Assembly: GCA_037447655.1 (NCBI GenBank)
Contig: JBBHKE010001658.1
Span: 1 to 57,187 of the forward strand
Reading direction: 5' to 3'
From: Zygnema cylindricum
Lineage: Eukaryota; Streptophyta; Zygnematophyceae; Zygnematales; Zygnemataceae
Length of the DNA stretch: 57,187 nt
Shown: positions 23,881 through 33,862 of the stretch, piece by piece
Position numbering within the stretch: the first letter of the stretch is position 1
Layout: each line of letters starts with the position of its first letter
Program-made: the position numbers and the translations under genes
The notes under the pieces: model-generated
Database searches by the model: none
Told to the model about the DNA's origin: nothing
The model's input: the letters and a program-made list of their open reading frames with translations, nothing else

Positions 23881-24781
23881 TATTTAGGAAGTTGGTGCTT
23901 TTTTGCTTCCACTCTTGTTTCTTGCTTCTTGATCGGGGACACCCCCGTTCTTGCCACCGTGGTCTCTGAGGTCTCACATGGTGTGTTTGCCTTCCAACGA
24001 TTCATATTAGACGCGACACAGTCTCTTCCTCCTCTTGCCTTGGTGGATATGTCGTAACCGTTGCGCGTGTCCAAGAATCAATTTCTGAACGGGTTATCAC
24101 CAGCATTAAAACCGAGCTTCTCAAGGCGCTTCCCTATGATTCTTCGCGGGCATGTCTTCTCTCTTGTGGTGGACCTGGTTCTGGGGCTTGGCTATCCGCT
24201 TCACCTATTTTATCCACTCTCCGATACATGTCTGCTCAACTCACCACCGCCCTCCGATTTCGCCTTAGTCTCCCTCATCCTCCTTTACTTAGCTCTCTAG
24301 TTTGCTCGTGTGGTCGTGTTGCGTTGTACGGGTTTCTCCGTACTTGAGGGCGACGTTCATTCGGGCAAAGGTGACCTGGGAGCCCACCTGCTTCGGTCCT
24401 TACTTTATATTGTCAGCGTTTATCTATGGCTTTACGGCACGTGCAAGCTTCTATCCTCCTTCAATCGGCTATTGCTGCTATGGATCGTCGACGTGTTCTC
24501 GGAACTCCTTCAACGTGCTTCCATGAGCTTGGGGGATATACAAGGTTGCTTTTCGTAGATATTTAATTATGTTGGGGTTGGGGTTGTAGTGTTAGTTTAA
24601 TTGCGTTTCTTTCATTTTCTTTTTGGGTTTGAGTGCCTTTTGTTTTAAGTGCCAATTTTATGTGTTCACGTTTGCTTTTTTTATGTTTTTTTTTGCCATG
24701 CTTGTAGTTTTTTCAGTTTTGGCCATGTCACCTCTTTTGTACCTCTGTAATCAGATGGTTTACCGTCGCGCTTTTTAATTC
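23881..24781 (+). pseudogene. Plus-strand LINE-type fragment (C-terminal region and 3' UTR)
   Basis: The frame beginning near 24062 reads ARVQESISERVITSIKTELL, then LLSCGGPGSGAWLSASP, a segment downstream of the RT domain in this LINE-like family. It shifts frame and meets stops. The 3' UTR ends GGTTTACCGTCGCGCTTTTT at 24759-24778. Part of the coding region (HVQESI..., IKTKLLEALPY) also occurs in the minus-strand copy at 25400-25130, so the two copies face opposite ways. The 5' part is missing, as expected for 5' truncation. Confidence 0.7.
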
Positions 24782-24929
24782 ACTATGCTCCCAGGTCTCG
24801 ACGCTCGAACGAGCGACGACCACAACCACGGAGGAACTCGTTCAAACCAACACCGAATCAACGAAATATCTCGACCGCTTGGTGTACAAATCCACGCTCC
24901 TTATTAGCTACGTCCCGAGGGCCACTCTA

Positions 24930-26660
24930 ACATGTTGATACGCTCGACCGACGACTGTATCCGAGGTAGGGTTCGCCAAAAAATGTCACCAAATATGCAA
25001 CGTGCATCATTGAGTGGGATAATGTCAATTTGACACAAAGGAATAACATGACAAACCTCCCGACGAATAGATTTCCCCCCTCGGAAAGCGTTAATCGCAA
25101 TGGAGTCGCGAATCGTGTCATGCGCTTGAATAAACTCCCCAAGCAAATAGATGTCGTCGTGCTCAAAGAAATAATATGGAAGCGCCTCGAGAAGCTTGGT
25201 TTTAATGGCGGCGACAACCAAAAATTGATTCTTGGACATGTGCAACTGACTTTGGAAATAGGGTGGAAAGAATCGACATATTTGTGACACGAGGAGTAGA
25301 ACATGACACATCCAAAACGTACCGTTGGAAGGTGCACACAACCAAAACATGACGGATAACGTTAGCAACAATAGGAGTGTCCCCAACCAAGCAACGAGAG
25401 ACAAGAGTGGAGGCACGAACTTCCCAAATAGACAGCGGGAGCAACATGTGCGTCAATTGTAAACCCAATCCGCTTGTAGAGACGGGAAGAGAAGCTTGAA
25501 GGCACACCATAGGCGATGAGTCGCAATCAAAAGCCCTAGGATCTAACAAAGTGTGAAGGTCGTCCTTGAGTCGATGATCAAAGGCGGAAAGAGATGAGAC
25601 AAACGTAGGGGTGGGACGGGAAGAGCGAGTAAAGTAGGAGGGGGGTGGTGGAAAAACCTTGTCAAAAGAGCAAAAGCTACCTGGGGATCAGAAAGGTTGG
25701 GAAGGTCGCCCACGTGGGACAAATTTGTCTCAAGAGCACAATCAAGAAATCGGGTCACGGAAGTATCCGAGACGAGTGGGAAACCCAACACACGAATGCC
25801 ACCAAAGGGGAGAATTTGGACAATCGGGGAAAAGGCAGCCACAAGCTTCGAAAGAATGACGTTCCAATCCACCGTGTTGAAGGCGTTGGAAACATCGACT
25901 TGAAGGACTAACCAACCCGGATGGACATCCAACAAAGCTCGAATCTCGTGGACCACGACCTCAAAACCACCCTCCCCCCCAGTTGCCACTTCAAGCTGAT
26001 TAGAAAATAATCATGAAATGCGAGTTGGATCTGGATACAAATGGCACGGGCCACCAATCGGTATGATACCATTTCTATTGCAATAGGGCGAATCCCCTTG
26101 TTGGGTTTGGTGGCACGGACAAGGCGAGACGCAGTGAGAAGATGAAAAATCCGAGAGGGAATAGTGTCACCGGCAAGAAGGGAACACACAAGAAAGAACA
26201 TATCAAAACCTTGTGCCTGATTCAGGGGGCAAAACATGAGTTGCTCGTCGTGAAACAACGGATAGATAGTGCTTGATGGACCCAGAAAGATGAGGGAAAG
26301 TGGTAAAAGCTTTAATGAAAGCATCTTGATCCAAAATAAATCACTCCGATAGCTTGAAGGTGTGAATAGAGGGGGGTAAAAGGGTAGGTGACACTAAATG
26401 AAGAGCTCGAAGAACCTTTATCGTCGCAAAGAACAGAGTAACAAGGGTAAATGTGTGGTAGGCCTGAACTGCTCGAGAAAGCTCACCAACTCAATCCCAA
26501 TGAACAGCTCGACGATGCAAAGATGGGACATCCAATGGCCTAGATGTAACAATAACAACACGATCCTCATGCTCGGCATGAAGGGCCCTCCAATCACCTC
26601 GAAAAAAATGCCAACAGCGAGCCATAGTCTCTCAAGCCCCTCTACCACCCCCATGACTTG
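24930..26660 (-). pseudogene. LINE-like non-LTR reverse transcriptase, broken
   Basis: Minus-strand translations give KPNKGIRPIAI and YRLVARAICIQIQ (RT palm and fingers motifs), then after a frameshift VATGGEGGFEVVVHEIRALL and LVLQVDVSNAFNTVDW, the motif around the first catalytic Asp (VDVSNAFN). Upstream at 26320-26100 are LDQDAFIKAL-like and SLLAGDTIPSRI segments. Downstream LGFPLVSD, AHVQESI and TKLLEALPY follow the family's C-terminal region. Several frameshifts and stops separate the pieces and no YxDD box was found intact. Element-encoded RT and integration activity is lost. Confidence 0.75.
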
Positions 26661-27129
26661 GTAGGACAAAGGGACCCGAAAGAAAACTTGAGAAGGTGGT
26701 AAAGAGCAATGTGTGTTGGAGACATTATGGCAACAACTCTTAAAAATAATCTGTGTTAATCACTTCTCATTCACATATACCCTTGATGTCAATAGCTAAC
26801 TATACAGTCTCAAAAAATGAGTCACAAAGACAAAAAATGAGTCACAAAGACACGGAAACAGAGGAGTCATGATCACCCTCAAGCTTAAAGCTCGAAAAAA
26901 ATATGCCGTCAAAAATTTTATACAATATTTTTCACATATGTCAGAAAAAAGAGTTTGACAGCATCTTTTGTAGAGCTTTTGGCTCGTTGCAACGAATTAA
27001 AAAAATGAAGACATATTATGCAGGATACAAGCAGCTGCCGAAAGCCTACTTGATCTCAACTCATAAAGCCTGGAAACAACAATAACTCTATACCACTGGA
27101 GCTAAACCAGAGAAAATCGCTGTGAAAAA

Positions 27130-27223
27130 TGCACAAAAGATAGAACCGCTTTCAATTTGTTTCGGCCATTGTTCTTTCGTTTTCTTTTCCGTGTACTCGG
27201 ATGGTTTACCATCGCGAGTTTTT
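27130..27223 (+). mobile_element. Third copy of the LINE 3' tail
   Basis: TTTCGGCCATTG, CTCGGATGGTTTACCATCGC and a T-rich end match the last 90 bases of the plus copy ending at 24781. It lies about 110 bases beyond the DP stop codon, in the convergent orientation. Confidence 0.6.
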
Positions 27224-27335
27224 GATAAAACACATTACACTGGATAAAAAAGCTGAGGCAACACTACTGTAGCCTACCGAGAGAGAAAAACCCTATTTAT
27301 CCTCAATTGTAACTTGCACATAAACACATTCTTAT

Positions 27336-30300
27336 TTAATCATGTTGTTCGACTTTAACAACAGATTTACCAAGGGAAGGTCCTCCCGAGGGGATATTCG
27401 AATGTTGAACAAGTTCTTGGGAATTATGGGGCATGGATGGGAGGAGGAGTGGTTTCCTTGGCCATGGTTCTGTCACGGTTTCACCCTCGGATGATTGAAA
27501 TAATCGCATAGCCCTTAGGACGTAGGTATCATCATGTAGTTGAAAAGGAGTACTGCTTTCGTCAAACCAATATACAACATCCAATCTCCCAAAATGTCTA
27601 TCAGTGCAACTTATTGCAAGGAGAAAGGTTAAATGGACGAGTATAAAAGTGCGTATCAGATATAGCAAAAAGAGAGAAAAAGAAAGTTAAAAGAGAGAGA
27701 GAAAAGCAGAGAACAAAAAACGTGAAAAGATTGACGACTAGTTGGTTAGTCCAATCAAGAATCAAGAAAATTCAGACATCAATTGATACTCCACTGACCA
27801 TCGTTATTAGTGGAAACAAATTATAGGTTTTAATGCGACGACAAATTACAACTATTAAAGCCAAACTAGAATCAATAATACTAGTTTAAGGCAGAGTGAC
27901 GCGGTCGATTTACGTCCACACACTATTTTATGATTTTTGCGCGACTGAAGACATTTCATCAATACTTATAGACTCAGGCAGTGTAATCTCCGTTCAAACT
28001 GTCACCTACGAATATAACAGGCAATACAAGATTCAATTACGGTTCTCATTAGTATTGAAGCAAACGGACAAAGGCAAAAATAGATGGAGATATACGGTTT
28101 CCCGTGTATCTCCCTTTGGCTGTTTGAGATAATCTAACCTGTTGAAGTCGAAGTGAACCACTTGCATGTCCTCTGAAATCATCACTTCTACAGTTGCTTG
28201 CGGTCGTGTCTGCGTTTCCAACAACCATCCCTCATACATCAAACTCAACTCTATATAAGAACGCCATTTCAACAAAATATAGTGTCAAATACAATTCAAT
28301 AAAATTAGATCTAATGGTGTTGTATCCAACACTATTAGATATATAAGGATGCCATTTCAACAAAAGAGTTTATCCAATCATTCAACTCTATATAAGAACG
28401 ACATTTCGACACAAAGTTAGTGTCAAATACAATTCAATATAATTAGATATAATCACGTCGTATCCCATACAATTACATATATAAGGAAGCTGTTTCAACA
28501 AGAGTTTTATCCAACACAATTAGATCTACAAGGAATTTCATCCCAACTAAAGGTAGTCCGATACAATTCAAAGAAAAAGATTGAAATGTCTACTAACATC
28601 AATGATAAAAGTTTATCGAAGACAGTTAGAAGTAAATGTCTAATAAAAACAGACCTGCATAACGTAAAAACCTGTATACAATAAAATTTGATCCAATGAC
28701 AAAGATAAACTTGGCTATTGACAACAGACCTCTACAACGAAATGTGTTTTTTCCAATACAACCAGAAGAAAAAGGGCTATTGACAACACCTGTACAATGA
28801 TAAATGGCAGAGCCACTCCTCCCCCCGGTCCATGGGTACCAGCCATACATGCCGCCTCATTTCTCTGAGCAAGGCGTTCGATGCCACTAATCTGCACATT
28901 ATCGGGGAGAGAGGGAGAGAATAAGAGACAGAAGATGATTGAAACTCACAATCTTCATGGACGAGAGTAAGAGAATAAGATAGGGTGAGAGAATAAGAGA
29001 AAGTAGATGAAGATTGAGACTTACACAGTCCATAGACCAGAGTGAGAGAATAAGGGACAGAAGATGAAGATTGAGAATTACACTCGTAATGGACGAGAGT
29101 GAAAGAATAAGATAAAGTGAGTGTAAGCGACAGACGATGAAGACTGAGACTTACACTCATTACAGAGGAAAGTAAGAGAATAAGAAGAAACAGAAGATGA
29201 AGACTGAGACTCACTCTCTTTCGAAAAAGGACTCCCTTGGTCAATACAAGAGCAAGACTCCTAGCTGCGATTAGTTTGTCAATTCTACTCTTCAGAATAA
29301 TGCTTTTGGTACTCTTTGTTTTTTCTACAGCTGGTTGTGTCCAAACCAAATTATACCCACAGTTCAAACCTAGTACCTCTTAATTTATATGCTCAACAAT
29401 AGTTGGTAGCCATTAAACCTGTCGGAATGTAAGGGGACTGAATGTCAAGTGATACCAATACCGGTGTTGGAGTTCAAAATTTCCAAGCACTTGTTTGGTA
29501 GGCTTTTGCATGCATGAAGTTAACTTATTAAGTTACCTTTAAACATTTCGGAGAAAGAGAGTGTGGGAATCTCAATAAAATGCAAAAGGGTGTGCAAAAA
29601 GGTGTGCACCTGTTCTTGAAGCTCTCTCAAATGTGCCTCCTTCTTTTCTATCTGTGACCGCAAGGCCATGGCTTCCGACTGCCCTGCCAGAATCCCCATT
29701 CTGGTTAGACGAAAAAAGTAAAAAAAAAACAATATAAAACAAATATTGAAGCAACAATCGCGATAGAAGATTAAAAGAAAGCACAAGACATTGATAACTA
29801 ACTGCTGAAAAGACACCTGAAAATGTTCCCTCGAAGGTTGCTGTAAGGTGGGCAGTCCTCGCCAGTGAATTTCCTTCTTCTCCTTTGCGATGATGTCCAT
29901 GGCCATGAGAACATTAAGAGCGTCGTAAACTCGACGTCGGATATTCTTTTCATCGTACTGCAGCTGCTGAAAGAAAACAAACAAAAAAAGGAAAATCCAT
30001 GCTGATTCTGGTGCAAATGCCATCAGTTTATTAGAAGAGTCCAAAAGAATGCAGCTGGATCCCTGTCTTGACAACAAAAAGCTGGATAGATAGTGCTTCA
30101 GTGTTTTCTTGCGAAAAAACTACGATCTATGACTGTATTCAATCGTATAGAGCATCAAATACTTAATATTTTACACCACTTTCTATTCCTTTTAATGTGA
30201 AAAGATTGCTAAAATACCCAGAGCACAAAAAAGAAGCCAGGATAGGGTGAAAACTTTGTCAAAAACGTAAAAGCAAAAAATAGCAGACAGGGCTGATGTT

Positions 30301-32666
30301 AAAGTGACAAATCAGAAAACATTGTTTTTACTAAATGAAACAACGTCATCTCACAACAAATCAGAACCAACGCAAAACTTGCAAGAGACTCACATGATCG
30401 GATTCCGGATTTTCAAATTCTGCGACAAGCTCATCTGCAACCTGCATACCCCAATTTGAAGGTTGAATTACAACGTACTAAAACGACCACAGTTTATGAC
30501 TAAAACAAAAACCAAACGGTTGTATCTTCCGGCCTTGCATGTCTCACAATTTTTTACAAGGCCAGGACTGGAAATGCCAAACCTCATTGTAAGTCGTCCG
30601 TCCTTTGCTCTTCACCTTTTCACATACTGTAGCCACCCCCATTCACCCATCTCCATGCCAAGGAACCAAAAGTTTCAGAGAATAACAAAAGGGGATCAAA
30701 GATTTGAAAAATAAGCAAAGAAAACCAAAAGACATTGTAACACAACTACAACAAAGTAAAACCATAACAACGGAAGAAATCACCTTTGATACTAAAGTGT
30801 CGAAGGCCCTTTCCGCCCTTATCTCCCACGAGATTTCTCTGACTTCGCTTTTTCTTACGTCTGGTAACAGCCACAAATAAAGACAAAAGAGCAACTTTTC
30901 AATGCTTTCCCTCCACACAAACCAAAACTTGAGAAAAATAATTGACAATGCCTGAAACACGCAACGCCTAACACCGAGGGAGGGGGAGAGGAAGGGCCAG
31001 GGGAAGGGGGGAGGGGAGGGAGGGAGAGGGAGAGGGAGAGGGAGAGGGAGAGGGAGAGGGAGGAGAGGAAAGGGAGGGCAGAGGGAGAGGAAGGAGAGGA
31101 AAGAGAGGGAGGAGGGATGGAGGGAGAGGGAGAGGGAGAGGGAGAGGGAGAGGGAGAGGGAGAGGGAGCTTTGATTTACCCATCCAGGAGATCTGACGAA
31201 TCAGCACCCATGCTGTCTAAAGCTTCCTCTGGAGGTCGGGGGCGTCCAGACGGAGTCTGAGAAAGTTGAGGAGGGGGACTTTGAGAGCTTGTGGTTGGAA
31301 TTCCGCCATGGCTAGGGCTCTGACTATGGCTTTGGCTATGGCTGCCATTGCTGTGAAGTGCTGAAGCTGAAGGACCAGCAGTTGCAGAAGGGCTCTCACA
31401 ACGTTCCCTTTGACTCCTGACTGAAAGAAGCAAGAATGGACGAATGAACAATTCAGATTGGTTTGAATGGTTTTCAGACTGGTTAGAATGCCTCTGGTTG
31501 TGAAGAATGGTTCAGATTGGTTAGAATGGTTCTGAATATTAGAGGATTTAGATGGCAGAATGTGGTCCCTGACACAAGAGTTAGTTAGAAAATTCAACTA
31601 ATTCACTACTCTTTCCATTGCTATTAGTGTTAGGAATTGACATTATTAGGGCACTCAGGCATCTTTACCTTTATTTTCAACCATATCGATCTTTTATCTA
31701 AGGAAGCAATCATAAGTACAGCCTCTCACCTCTCGATTGTGATGTCTCGATTGAAATTCAGAAAACTCTGATGAGAAAAGCTACACTGAGTGTCAAGAAA
31801 AATACTTGACACTAATAGCACTAGGCAGTGTAATTTTAATGACTTATTTGATTCGGCTAACTGCGTTAATTTCACTGCTGCTTGTCACCATGTCTCATAA
31901 ATAGACATCCGAGAAAAAATGTCAAAATACTGTACAAGTTTCCTAATTGTTATGAAAGGGGTTTATGAGAATTAAAGCATAGCATGGACCATCAAAACCG
32001 GATAATTGTCATTTATACATAACAAACGTCCATGCTTATTTTTCCATTAAAGTATCACTCTTGATTTTTTAATTTTTGGCATATTAACATGACGTCATTA
32101 TTTATATATCATACCTTAATCTGGCTGAAATAAACCTTAATTATAATTGATAAACACTTCAATTGATGAAGCATTAAGCAATGAGAGAAAGGGCAAACCA
32201 TGACATACTTTCTCTCGGAAAAACATAATCATACTCGTGAATCAACGTGGTGAGTAGGTATGTCAATCATGGATGGTTTACATACAACGGAAGTGGAGGG
32301 AGAGGGAGAAGGTAGAAAAAGAGGGGTGTGAGCGACCGGAAAGGAGAGAAAGGAGAGTGATATAGAGACAAACAATGGCAGATTTCTTGCAGTCAACAGC
32401 TCAAGTATCACCTTTTCCATGCAGAAAACATCCAAATCCAGCATCATTTTAACACTTAGAATTACTTAAATTTACACAGGATTCAACAGAGGGTGGTGGA
32501 GAGACGAATCACCATTGTCTCTAGGAAGAGAGTCTTGGGAACCATGGAATGGAAGTGAGGGAGGCGAGCCATCATCCTCTTCCCTTTCGTCTCTCTCTGC
32601 TTCTTCATACCCTCTCTCTTCCACCTCCTCCTCAGAAGACTGCAGTTCTCTTCCTAGCTCCGCCAT
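27336..32666 (-). CDS. DP: DP transcription factor (E2F dimerisation partner)
   Basis: Minus-strand exons are 32666-32513, 31420-31180, 30860-30784, 30626-30583, 30441-30394, 29966-29817, 29700-29610, 28891-28790, 28209-28139 and 27552-27336, about 398 residues. DP pairs with E2F to bind TTTSSCGC sites and drive G1/S genes under control of the retinoblastoma-related protein. The DNA-binding domain reads [33 protein letters not shown] and the signature [16 protein letters not shown]. The dimerisation coiled coil has [18 protein letters not shown]. The marked-box-like end has [29 protein letters not shown] and STPFQLHDD. The N terminus (MAELGREL...) is acidic and Ser/Pro-rich, as is usual. Two junctions are uncertain: exon 1 to 2 (donor gtgatt at 32511-32512 keeps phase) and exon 6 to 7, where phase needs the exon to end at 29815 rather than 29817. 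It is transcribed divergently from the PUB62-like gene. Confidence 0.93.
28245..28540. repeat. Tandem repeat, about 135 bp unit, in a DP intron
   Basis: CAACTCTATATAAGAACG, CATTTC and GTGTCAAATACAATTCAATA occur near 28247 and again near 28381. A shorter sub-unit (ATATAAGGA, TTTCAACA, TTTTATCCAA) recurs between and after them. Confidence 0.85.
28905..29220. repeat. Tandem repeat, 60-75 bp unit, about 5 copies, in a DP intron
   Basis: Units contain GAGAATAAG, ACAGAAGATGAAGA, TTGAGACTTACACTC and GGACGAGAGT. The array abuts the acceptor of the exon at 28891, so on the coding strand it supplies a pyrimidine-rich approach to the splice site. Confidence 0.85.
30975..31168. repeat. (GGGAGA)n-type purine tract, pyrimidine on the DP coding strand
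   Basis: About 190 bases of GAGGGA units on the plus strand within the DP intron between exons 2 and 3. It starts about 10 bases downstream of the exon 2 donor. Confidence 0.9.
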
Positions 32667-32773
32667 CGCGACGACCGGGAGAGGAAACCTCTTGAAAAGC
32701 GTCACTTGGGGAGGAGGAAGAAATTTCCTGTAAGTTGGTTGTAGGTTTTTGAATGCCTTCCCTCCCTTTGTTG

Positions 32774-32868
32774 TCACGTCACGCACTTCCAGTTCCCGCG
32801 TTTGTTTGGAACTTTGGATTGACTAAGTCACGTCATGTCACGTCACTCAAGAGCACTCAGTCACGTCA
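32774..32868. promoter_or_regulatory. Cluster of four TCACGTCA bZIP-type boxes
   Basis: TCACGTCA occurs at 32774-32781, 32828-32835, 32838-32845 and 32861-32868. The ACGT core with TGACGTGA flanks is the usual plant bZIP/TGA target. All four lie 108-202 bases upstream of the DP ATG. Confidence 0.55.
32793..32800. promoter_or_regulatory. E2F/DP-like binding site
   Basis: TTCCCGCG matches 7 of 8 positions of the E2F consensus TTTSSCGC. It lies 127 bases upstream of the DP ATG, between the ACGT boxes, which is consistent with DP being under E2F/DP control. A single site can occur by chance. Confidence 0.4.
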
Positions 32869-33862
32869 CATTCAGCTTGGTGTGCGGTACGGTACTTCGT
32901 ATTTTATAAAGGGTATCGCATGGGCATTTTAAAGGAGAGACCGCATTATATCGATCACCTTGCAGTACGGAAACACCATGGTACAGTACGCTGGCTGAGG
33001 ATTATGTCGTTCTGTTGTTACCGTATTGAATACCGTATTGACATTGATGGTTCCGCCTCTCCTCTCCACAGATGCGGTAAACGATACGAGGTCATGTACC
33101 GTACTTCTCGCATTCAAATCGTATGCGGTAATGGGCACCGTATTCTTTAAGAGTCACCACGACCCGTCACGCACAACGGTAATGCTGAAACACTAGGTGA
33201 CGGCCTCGTACTGAGCTGGATTGCAAAAGGACGGCTCTCAAGTGCCGTCCGATCAGCAATCGTATCTCATTGGACGGCATGAGAGCGATCAGAGAATAAT
33301 GCACAAAATCAGGAACGAGTACTTCGACAAATTTCACCAGGCGCCCGTTGGGAACAAGTTGGCTGCTGGATTCTACAGGGAGAATATCGATTTCATACGG
33401 GAGGTCCCTTCATTTGAAAGGGGAAATAGGATGAATTGGTATTCTACAAACTTAAGGGGAAGACGTAATCCTCAGACTCCCGAAACCCTAAGTCGATCTT
33501 CAATACCGATTTTACTTTCTGCTCATGTCCTGCAAGGTCTCCAGCAGTTTGCCTGCAGTCATGTCCACTCCAATCTTTCATCCTCCAGTCCCGCCGATTA
33601 CTTCAAGTGTGGATATAGGCTTCTCCTGACATTTGACATGAGCTTCCATGGCTCCCCTGTTGTTGATATGGGCATGATGGCATTGTCATGTTACGCTTGG
33701 ACTAGAGCAGTAGACCGAGGTGACTAAGCTTTCATCATCAATTACATGCAGACATACCTGTTCTTTCTTCTGTCTTTCTTCTAAACAGGAAAATGTTATT
33801 TTTTGGTATCTCTCGTCCTTTTCTGCTTTTATTAAGCCTCTGTTAGCTTTCTTTGCGTTCAT

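Larger units (their letters stand above)
32667..33862. promoter_or_regulatory. Divergent promoter region between DP and the PUB62-like gene
   Basis: About 1.2 kb separates the two start codons. It contains four TCACGTCA boxes and an E2F-like TTCCCGCG (listed separately), then a degenerate GTAC/ACCG-rich stretch at 32880-33150. At 33221-33727 an open frame lacks an upstream ATG and is more likely transcribed leader. A donor GAG/gtgact at 33719 and an acceptor AACAG at 33789 could define a 5'-UTR intron. Confidence 0.5.

Noticed and set aside
28777-29367. 196-residue minus-strand frame with repeated SLTLV segments
   Set aside because: Translation of a tandem repeat in a DP intron. It overlaps the true DP exon 28790-28891 in another frame.
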